Assembly (NCBI RefSeq): GCF_020103695.1
Contig: NZ_JAHXBF010000003.1
Span: 124,001 to 188,000, forward strand
Length of the DNA stretch: 64,000 nt
Origin: Hyalangium versicolor
Lineage (GTDB): Bacteria > Myxococcota > Myxococcia > Myxococcales > Myxococcaceae
Direction: 5' to 3'
In this document: positions 54,952-61,618 of the stretch, piece by piece
How the letters are laid out: the number at the start of each line of letters is the position of its first letter
How positions within the stretch are numbered: the first letter of the stretch is position 1
The notes under the pieces: model-generated
What the model saw: the letters and a program-made list of their open reading frames with translations, nothing else
The model's database searches: none
Told to the model about the DNA's origin: nothing
Program-made: the position numbers and the translations under genes

Positions 54952-55899
54952 TCAGACGTAGGTGAGCCACTCCGCGTAACGCGGCTCCTGCCCGCGGACG
55001 ACGCGGAAGTACGTCTCCTGGACGAACTGGGTGATGGGGCCGGGCTTGCCCTCGCCGATCTGGCGATTGTCCACCTCGCGCACCGGGGTGATCTCGGCGG
55101 CGGTGCCGGTGAAGAAGATCTCGTTGCCGATGTAGAGCGCGTCACGGGTGAACGTGACTTCCTCCACATAGCGCCCGCTGTCGCGCAGCAGCCGGAGCAC
55201 CGTGTCGCGGGTGATGCCGTCCAGGATGGGGGAAGAGAGGGGCGGCGTCTTGATCACGCCCTTCTTGTTCACCATGAAGATGTTCTCGCCGGAGGCCTCG
55301 GCGACGAAGCCGCTGATGTCCAGGAGGATGGCCTCGTCGTAGCCGCCGAGCACCGCCTCGCGCTTGGCGAGGATGGAGTTGACGTACTGGCCGGAGATCT
55401 TCCCGCGCACCATGTTGACGTTCACGTGCATGCGGGTGAAGGAGCTGACCTTGGCGCGGATGCCCTCCTTGATGCCCTTCTCGCCCAGGTAGGCGCCCCA
55501 ATCCCAGGCGGTGATGGATACGCGGGTGGGGTTCACCGCGCCCAGGCCCATGGCTCCGTCTCCCATGAAGGCGATGGGCCGCAGGTAGGCGCCGTTGGCG
55601 AACAGGTCTCGCTGCTTGCGCAGCAGCTCCAGGCAGGCCTCCTCGAGCTGATCGGCCGTGTACGGCATCTTCATCAGGCAGATGTGGGCCGAGTCCATCA
55701 GCCGCTGGATGTGCTCCCGGAGCCGGAACACCGCCAGGCGCCCATCATGGGTGCGGTAGGCGCGGATGCCCTCGAAGACGCCCAGGCCGTAGTGCAGCGC
55801 GTGGGTCATCACGTGCATCTGGCCTTCGTCCCACTTCACGAACTTTCCATCGATCCAGATCTGGTCTGCACGCAGCACTGCGGACGAGGTGGAGCTCAT
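54952..55899 (-). CDS. ilvE: Branched-chain amino-acid aminotransferase
   Basis: The 315-residue fold-type IV PLP enzyme interconverts valine, leucine or isoleucine and their 2-oxo acids with glutamate. It has IWIDGKFVKWDEGQMHVMTH, LHYGLGVFEGIRAY, the PLP lysine in YVNSILAKREAVLGG, and SGFVAEASGENIFMVNKKG with the substrate-binding TPPLSSPILDGITRDTVL. It belongs to the IlvE/BCAT group rather than D-amino-acid transaminases. ATG 55899 is preceded by AAGGATCGCTC. It is monocistronic or first of a leftward group with the ATPase gene 74 nt later. Confidence 0.93.
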   Translation of the reverse strand: MSSTSSAVLRADQIWIDGKFVKWDEGQMHVMTHALHYGLGVFEGIRAYRTHDGRLAVFRLREHIQRLMDSAHICLMKMPYTADQLEEACLELLRKQRDLFANGAYLRPIAFMGDGAMGLGAVNPTRVSITAWDWGAYLGEKGIKEGIRAKVSSFTRMHVNVNMVRGKISGQYVNSILAKREAVLGGYDEAILLDISGFVAEASGENIFMVNKKGVIKTPPLSSPILDGITRDTVLRLLRDSGRYVEEVTFTRDALYIGNEIFFTGTAAEITPVREVDNRQIGEGKPGPITQFVQETYFRVVRGQEPRYAEWLTYV

Positions 55900-56031
55900 G
55901 AGCGATCCTTGATTCGCGGAGGGGGGGACACCGGCCGGGGCCTTCTTTCACATGCCGTGCGATCCGTCAAAGCGTGAATGCTCCGGGCGGGGCCGGAACA
56001 GCGCTCGGCGGATTCCACGGTCTTCCGGACT

Positions 56032-56973
56032 TCACGCCTGGGCGATCTGGGGGAGGTTGGCCTTCGCCTTCTCGATGTCGCCCTCGTACTTGAGGACCAG
56101 GTTCAGCGTGGAGGCCACCAGGTCCGCCGTGAGCGCCTCGGCGTTCAGCAGGGCCAGGCTCTGCGCCCAGTCGAGCGTCTCGCTGATGGACGGGGCCTTC
56201 TTGAGGTCCAGCTTGCGGATGGCGGCCACGGCCTCGATCACCTGCTCGGCCAGGGTCTGGGCCACGTGGGGCAGGCGGGAGCGGACGATGCGCAGCTCAC
56301 GCTCGCGATCCGGGAAGTCGATGTGCAGGTGGAGGCAGCGCCGCTTGAGTGCGTCCGACAGCTCGCGCGCGTTGTTCGAGGTGAGGATCACCCGAGGCAC
56401 GTGCCGGGCCTTGAAGGTGCCCAACTCCGGAATCGTCACCGCATTGTCCGAGAGCACCTCGAGCAGGAAGGCCTCGAACTCCGGATCCGCCTTGTCGATC
56501 TCGTCCACCAGGAGCACCGCGGGGCGCTCGGAGAGCTGGGCCTTGAGGATCGGGCGAGGCAGCAGGAAGCGCTCGGAGAAGAAGACCGCGTCCCCCGAAG
56601 CCAGCCGGTCCGCCGCCTCCGTCAGCGAGCGGGTGCCCTCCACCATCTCGCCGATCTTGTCCTTGAGGAGCTGCGTGTAGAGCAGCTGCTTGGCGTACTC
56701 CCATTCGTAGAGCGCCTTGGCTTCGTCCAGGCCCTCGTAGCACTGGAGCCGGATGAACTCGCGGTCCAGCGCCTGTGCTAGCGCCTTGGACAGCTCCGTC
56801 TTGCCCACGCCCGCCGGGCCCTCCACGAGGATGGGTTTGTCCATCCGGTCCGCCAGGAAACAGGCCGTGGCGATCTCAGGAGAGGACAGGTATCCCACCT
56901 GCTCCAGGCGGGTCGCCGCGTCCTCCACGCTGGTGAAGGAACGGGGTGGGGACGGCGGGGAAGGGGGGCTCAC
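56032..56973 (-). CDS. MoxR-type AAA ATPase (CoxD-like)
   Basis: The ~313-residue ATPase (GTG 56973; an ORF to 57033 is open) has Walker A ILVEGPAGVGKTELSKAL, Walker B AVLLVDEIDKADPEFE, sensor 1 RVILTSNNARELSD and an Arg finger region DALKRRCLHLHIDFPD. MoxR ATPases assemble or activate enzyme complexes, often with a VWA-domain partner. The partner is not in this window on this side, since the next leftward gene is ilvE. The substrate is unknown. The Ser/Pro-rich N-terminus (SPPSPPSPPRSF) is atypical but short. Confidence 0.85.
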   Translation of the reverse strand: MSPPSPPSPPRSFTSVEDAATRLEQVGYLSSPEIATACFLADRMDKPILVEGPAGVGKTELSKALAQALDREFIRLQCYEGLDEAKALYEWEYAKQLLYTQLLKDKIGEMVEGTRSLTEAADRLASGDAVFFSERFLLPRPILKAQLSERPAVLLVDEIDKADPEFEAFLLEVLSDNAVTIPELGTFKARHVPRVILTSNNARELSDALKRRCLHLHIDFPDRERELRIVRSRLPHVAQTLAEQVIEAVAAIRKLDLKKAPSISETLDWAQSLALLNAEALTADLVASTLNLVLKYEGDIEKAKANLPQIAQA

Positions 56974-57164
56974 ACCCGGAAACTTAACCGAGGAGATTCT
57001 CCACACTGCGGCAAAAATGCCAGAGTTCCGCACGTTCTCCCGCCTTGGTGGCAGGCCGCCTTACTTCCAACCCGTTGGAAATACAGGTGGAAATATTTTG
57101 CGCAACCGGGGCACGCCTCGTGCATCACTTCAGCGCATTCCGCTTCAATCTGAGGTGCGCTGTC

Positions 57165-57380
57165 ATGTGGGTGTGGTTCAGGATGGTGCTGGCGTTGGTG
57201 GTGCTGTTGACGCCGGGGAGCTTCCCCGTGGTGCTGGCCTACGTGGCGGCGCGGACGCTCTGGTCGCGGTGGCGGGAGGCGCAGGCAGAGGCCAACGGCC
57301 GCGAGGTGTCCTTCTTCAAGGACGTGCTGGCGTCGTTGCACTTCCGGGATCTGGTGCGCGAGGCTCGCGCAGCCTTCTGA
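57165..57380 (+). CDS. Small membrane protein
   Basis: The 71-residue protein is read from ATG 57165 (GAGGTG upstream). It has one hydrophobic segment (WFRMVLALVVLLTPGSFPVVLAYVA, residues ~4-30) and a charged amphipathic tail (TLWSRWREAQAEANGREVSFF). It converges with aglZ, with a strong hairpin between the stop codons. No known family is recognised. Confidence 0.5.
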   Translation: MWVWFRMVLALVVLLTPGSFPVVLAYVAARTLWSRWREAQAEANGREVSFFKDVLASLHFRDLVREARAAF

Positions 57381-57398
57381 GCAGCTGAAGTTCGGGTT

Positions 57399-57426
57399 GA
57401 GCGCGGCCCCCGAAAGGACCGCGCTC
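57399..57426. terminator. Bidirectional terminator between the small membrane protein gene and aglZ
   Basis: GAGCGCGG (57399-57406) pairs perfectly with CCGCGCTC (57419-57426) around a 12-nt loop, between the + stop at 57380 and the - stop at 57440. No U-tract is present on either strand. Confidence 0.65.
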
Positions 57427-57439
57427 CCCTCGGTGACGA

Positions 57440-60400
57440 TCAGGACTTGTCGAGCTCATCCACGAGCGAAGTCCAGTCATCCTCCTCCTTCTTCATCGAC
57501 GACAGGGGCACCATGACGGTGCGATCCGCCGGATCCTCGAACTCCGCGGCCGGTACTGGCGCGGGCGCCGGGGCGGCCTGCTGGACCGGAGCGGGAGGCG
57601 CCTTCTTCGCAGCGGGTGCAGCGCCCGCGGCGGGACGGCCAGCGCTCGAGGCTCGGCCCGGAGCAGGGCGGGCGGGAGCTGGGGCCGCAGCCGGAGCGGG
57701 GGCCGGAGCCGCCGCCGGGCCGACCTGGGTCTTCACGGCGGCATCGTCGTCGTCCGCGACTGCTGCCGGTTTGGCGGCGGCAGGTGCCGGCTTTCCGGCG
57801 GCCGGAGCCGCGGTGGCGCCAGGGGCCTTGCTCTTGTAGCGGGCCAGTTCGAGCTCGGCGACCTTGAGGGCCTTGCTCTTCTCCTGCACGGACTGCTGCA
57901 GGCGGGCCACTTCCTGGGCCTTGATGCTGTCGCGGCGCTCCAGCTCCGCCTTCTGCTTGCCGTTGAGCTCCTCGATCTCCTTGAGCTGCTTGGCCTCCAG
58001 CTCCTTGCGCTCGCGCTGGGCGGCGGCGAGCTTGGTCGCGGCTTCGGTGGCCTTGGCCTCGGCGGCGGAGACCTTGGCGTTGAGGTCCTTCTCCGCGCGG
58101 CTCTTGGCGCTGGCGGCGTTCTCCAGCGCCAGCTCCAGTTCCTGGATCTTCCGGGCGCGGGTGGTGAGCTGGTTCTGGCCTTCCTTGAGCTTCGCCTCGG
58201 CGTCCGCGGTGCGCTGCTGGCCGTCCTGGGTGAGCTGGGCGATGCGGGCCTCGGCGGCGGCGAGCTTCTTGGCGAGATCGTCCGAGGCGCGCTTGGCTTC
58301 GCTGCGTTCGGCGGCGGCGGCCTGGGTCTGCTGCTGCAGCCGGTTCTCCGCCTGCTGGAGCTGGTTGGCCAGCCCGTCGCGATCGGCGGTGAGCTTGGCC
58401 TGGGCGTTGCCGGCCTGGCGCAGCTGGTCGTCCCGTCCGGCGATCTCCTTGCGGGCGCCCTCCAGGTCACCATTGAGGGTGTTCACCTGCTGCTGGAGCG
58501 TCTCGGCCTGGCGGCGGGAGTCGGCGGTCTGCTGCGCCAGCTTCGCCTCGAGGGCCTTGATCTGCTCCGTCTTCGCGTTGACGTCGCGGGTGAGGGCCTC
58601 GGCCTGGCGCTGCTTCTCCTGGGTGACGGTGGTGAGCTTGCGGAGCGTGTCGGACAGCTCCTTGCTCTTGCCGGCCAGATCGTTCTGGAGCAGCTCCTCG
58701 CGGCGCTGGGACTCCTCGGTGAGGACGTTGAGGCGGTCCTCGAGGTGGTGCCGGGCGTCCTCGGTGTGCGCCAGCTGGGAGGTGATCTGCGTGACTTCCG
58801 CCACGCGCTCGCCCAGCTCGTTCTTGGTGTGGGCCAGCTGCTCGGCCAGATCCTGGCCGTGCTCGCGTGCGTCGGTGAGCTGGGCCTCCAGCTCCGCCTT
58901 CGTCTGGGCCGCCACCTGCCGCGCGCCCGCGTGCGCCGTCTGCTCCTTGGCGAGCGCATCGCGCGTCTGGGCCAGCTGACCCTGGGTGGTGGTCAGCTCC
59001 TGGATGGTCGCATCCAGCTCGCCGCGCAGCCCGTCACGCTCCTCGATGAGCGAGCTGATCTGCGCGCTGGTCTCCGCCGCGAGCTTCTGATGGGCGGTGC
59101 GCTCGGCCTCGTAGTTGCCCTGGGACTCGGAGAGCTCGGCGCGCAGCTGGCCGATCTGGCCAGTGAGGTCCGTCTCGAGGGCGGCCTTGGCCTGCTCGGT
59201 GTCCTGGAGCACGCCGTTGAGCCGCTCGATCTCCTCGCGCGAGGCCTCCAGCTCGCCCTCGCGCATGGAGAGCGTCTGCTGGGTCTGCGACAGCTCGGTC
59301 CGGGTCTGCTCGAGCGTGCCCTTGGTCTCGGTCAGCTCGCTGTCCAGTTCGTCCCGGACGGCGATGGTGGAGGCGAGGGTCTGCTTCGTCGTCTCCAGCG
59401 TGCTCTGGGTCTCGGTGAGCGTCTGGGTGGTGGCCTCCAGCTCGCCCCGGGTGTTGGCCAGCGCCTCTTCCGTCCGAGCCAGGGTGCCCTGGGTCTCGGT
59501 GAGCGTCTGGGTGGTGGCCTCCAACTCGCCGGTGATGCTGGAGATCCGGCTGTCGCGGTCGGCGACATCCGTGCGCAGCCCCTCGATGGACTCATCGCGC
59601 TGGGCGATGGTCTGCTCGAGCGACTGGATGTGGGCCTGGAGCGACTGGATGTGGCCGTTGAGGTTGGCCTCCAGCGCGTTCTTGGCGGTGTTGAGCGCCT
59701 GGAGCTGGCCGGTGAGCTGGGCCTGCTGCTGGTCCTTGGCGGCCTGCAGCGCCTGGAGCCGATCGGTGAGATCCGTCTCCAGCGCGTTCTTGGCGGCGTG
59801 GAGCGCCTCCAACTCGCCGGTGAGCTCGTGCTCGCGGTCGGACAGGTGCGCCTTGACGGCCTCGACTTCGCCCTCGAGCTCGCCGATGCGCTCCAGGTGC
59901 TGCTGGATGGTGGAGTTGAGCTCCGCCTCGTGCTGCTCGTTGCGGGAGATGGTCTCCGCCATCTCGCGCTCGAGGGTGGAGATCTTCGTGTCGCGCTCGT
60001 CGATGCGCAGGGTGAGATCCTGCTCCTGCGCATCCTTGTCCAGCTTGAGCTGATCGCGCTCTCCGGTGGTGCGAGAGAGGTCCGCTTCCAGGTCGGCGAT
60101 CTGCTGGTTGAGGCGGGACTCGAGCGCCGCGGCCTGGGCCTTGAGCCGCTCGATCTCCGCGTCGGACTGGGCGCCGTGCTCCTCGGCGGAGGTGGCGCGC
60201 TGCTCCAGGGCGCGAACGGTGGTGTCGCGCTCCTGCTCGGTCTGCTGCAGCCGCTCCTGGAGGCCCTGGATGTCGCCTTCCAGCGCCGCGTAGCGCAGGT
60301 CGCGCTCGCCGATCGTCTGCGAGAGGGTGGCCTCCAGCTCCTCGCCGCGGCGGCGCAGCTGGTGGATCTCCTGCTCGTTGCCGCGGATGGTGTCGTGGAG

Positions 60401-61510
60401 CTTCTGCTCGCGGACCTCGGACTCCAGCGTGGCCGTGTTGAACTGCTTCTCGAGCTTGTCGTACTCGTTGCGCTGGTTGTCGAGCTCGGAGGCGCGGCGC
60501 GACAGCTCATCGTCGCGGTTGCTGACCTCCTTCTTCAGGACGTTGATGTCCTTCTCCTTGGCCGCGACGACCTCGATGAGGTCCTTCTCGGCCGAGAACT
60601 TCTGGAGGAGGAGATCGTCCACCGTGGCGCCGTGCTCACGCTCCTTCTGGAGCATGGACGTCTGCGCCTCGTTGAAGCGCCGCAGCAGGTCGTCCACCTG
60701 CATCTTCAGGCCCTGCAGCTCCACGTCCTTCTCGTGGAGCCGGTCCTCGACGGAGACCAGCTCGCGCTCGCGCACGCTCCAGATCTCCGAGATGCGGGCC
60801 ACCTGGGCCTCGCGCACCTTCAGCTCATCGCGGAGGACCTGGATCTTGCCCTCGGGCGTGCCCATCTGCTCGCGCTTGGGCGGGGTGCGCTTGGATTGGC
60901 GCGACTCGGCCAGCAGCTCCGCCTTGCGGTCCGCGATGGACTGGAAGGCGCGGTCGAGGAACGTGCGGTCCTCGTCCGTGATGGCGCTGCGGCGCTCACG
61001 CTTGGGCAGCTTGGGAGGCCCACCGGGAGGCGGGGCCCGCAAAGGCGGCGGCATGGGAGGCGGGGCTTCGCGCGGCGGGGCGTTACCGGACAGCGACGCA
61101 TCCAGCGAGGCCTCGGCTTCCGCATCCTCCAGGTTTCCCGGCGGGATGATGGTGGAGCTGAGCGAGGCCAGCTCTCCCATCTCGAACGGGATCACGAGGT
61201 AGCCGTCCGCGGCGGCGGACGTCTCGCGGTGCTTCTTCAGCGCCTCCTCGCCGGTGTCCGACGAGAGCAACAGCACCTTGAGGTTCTGGCCCCACTTCCC
61301 CTTCTTGATCTGGCCGCAAAGGGTGAAGCCGGATTGGTCCGGCAGCTCGGCACGCAGCACCACCAGGTCCGGCCGGCGCTTCTCCATCTCGCGCTGGGCC
61401 TCCGAGGCAGTGGTGGCCATGGCCGTCTGATACCCCGCGCTGCGGAGGACCGTGGCCATGCTGAGGGCGAATTCGTTCTGGCTTTCGACGATGAGGACCC
61501 GACGCTCCAT
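57440..61510 (-). CDS. aglZ: AglZ-type gliding-motility protein (pseudo-receiver plus long coiled coil)
   Basis: The 1356-residue cytoplasmic protein has an N-terminal receiver-like domain (residues 1-~130, RVLIVESQNEFALSMATVLR to VIPFEMGEL) whose phosphoacceptor site reads DLVVLRAELPDQ: no Asp at the acceptor position. A Pro-rich linker precedes ~1050 residues of continuous heptad coiled coil (~200-1250), then an Ala/Pro-rich tail ends in DRTVMVPLSSMKKEEDDWTS. Architecture and length match M. xanthus AglZ, which forms focal-adhesion clusters with MglA for A-motility; FrzS is similar but shorter. Within the coil GELEATTQTLTETQ is duplicated 28 residues apart. The pseudo-receiver probably docks a partner rather than being phosphorylated. 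Confidence 0.85.
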   Translation of the reverse strand: MERRVLIVESQNEFALSMATVLRSAGYQTAMATTASEAQREMEKRRPDLVVLRAELPDQSGFTLCGQIKKGKWGQNLKVLLLSSDTGEEALKKHRETSAAADGYLVIPFEMGELASLSSTIIPPGNLEDAEAEASLDASLSGNAPPREAPPPMPPPLRAPPPGGPPKLPKRERRSAITDEDRTFLDRAFQSIADRKAELLAESRQSKRTPPKREQMGTPEGKIQVLRDELKVREAQVARISEIWSVRERELVSVEDRLHEKDVELQGLKMQVDDLLRRFNEAQTSMLQKEREHGATVDDLLLQKFSAEKDLIEVVAAKEKDINVLKKEVSNRDDELSRRASELDNQRNEYDKLEKQFNTATLESEVREQKLHDTIRGNEQEIHQLRRRGEELEATLSQTIGERDLRYAALEGDIQGLQERLQQTEQERDTTVRALEQRATSAEEHGAQSDAEIERLKAQAAALESRLNQQIADLEADLSRTTGERDQLKLDKDAQEQDLTLRIDERDTKISTLEREMAETISRNEQHEAELNSTIQQHLERIGELEGEVEAVKAHLSDREHELTGELEALHAAKNALETDLTDRLQALQAAKDQQQAQLTGQLQALNTAKNALEANLNGHIQSLQAHIQSLEQTIAQRDESIEGLRTDVADRDSRISSITGELEATTQTLTETQGTLARTEEALANTRGELEATTQTLTETQSTLETTKQTLASTIAVRDELDSELTETKGTLEQTRTELSQTQQTLSMREGELEASREEIERLNGVLQDTEQAKAALETDLTGQIGQLRAELSESQGNYEAERTAHQKLAAETSAQISSLIEERDGLRGELDATIQELTTTQGQLAQTRDALAKEQTAHAGARQVAAQTKAELEAQLTDAREHGQDLAEQLAHTKNELGERVAEVTQITSQLAHTEDARHHLEDRLNVLTEESQRREELLQNDLAGKSKELSDTLRKLTTVTQEKQRQAEALTRDVNAKTEQIKALEAKLAQQTADSRRQAETLQQQVNTLNGDLEGARKEIAGRDDQLRQAGNAQAKLTADRDGLANQLQQAENRLQQQTQAAAAERSEAKRASDDLAKKLAAAEARIAQLTQDGQQRTADAEAKLKEGQNQLTTRARKIQELELALENAASAKSRAEKDLNAKVSAAEAKATEAATKLAAAQRERKELEAKQLKEIEELNGKQKAELERRDSIKAQEVARLQQSVQEKSKALKVAELELARYKSKAPGATAAPAAGKPAPAAAKPAAVADDDDAAVKTQVGPAAAPAPAPAAAPAPARPAPGRASSAGRPAAGAAPAAKKAPPAPVQQAAPAPAPVPAAEFEDPADRTVMVPLSSMKKEEDDWTSLVDELDKS
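59405..59523 (-). repeat. 84-bp-spaced duplication inside the AglZ coiled coil
   Basis: Two near-identical 35-nt blocks (59405-59439 and 59489-59523, each reading CTGGGTCTCGGTGAGCGTCT on the plus strand at its start) encode the repeated GELEATTQTLTETQ. A spacing of 84 bp, 28 residues or four heptads, keeps the coil in register. Confidence 0.6.
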
Positions 61511-61618
61511 GAAGTCCTTCGATTCGCGATGGCTCGCGAAAAGTGCAGTGAAATCCGGGCCATCCTACCCAGCGTTCGCGGGGCAGGGAAGTTTCCCAGG
61601 CGTGCTCGGTTGGCTGGT

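Noticed and set aside
57045..57164. Longer start for the small membrane protein, adding 40 residues
   Set aside because: The added segment has poor composition for this genome and a ribosome site (GAGGTG) sits right before ATG 57165.
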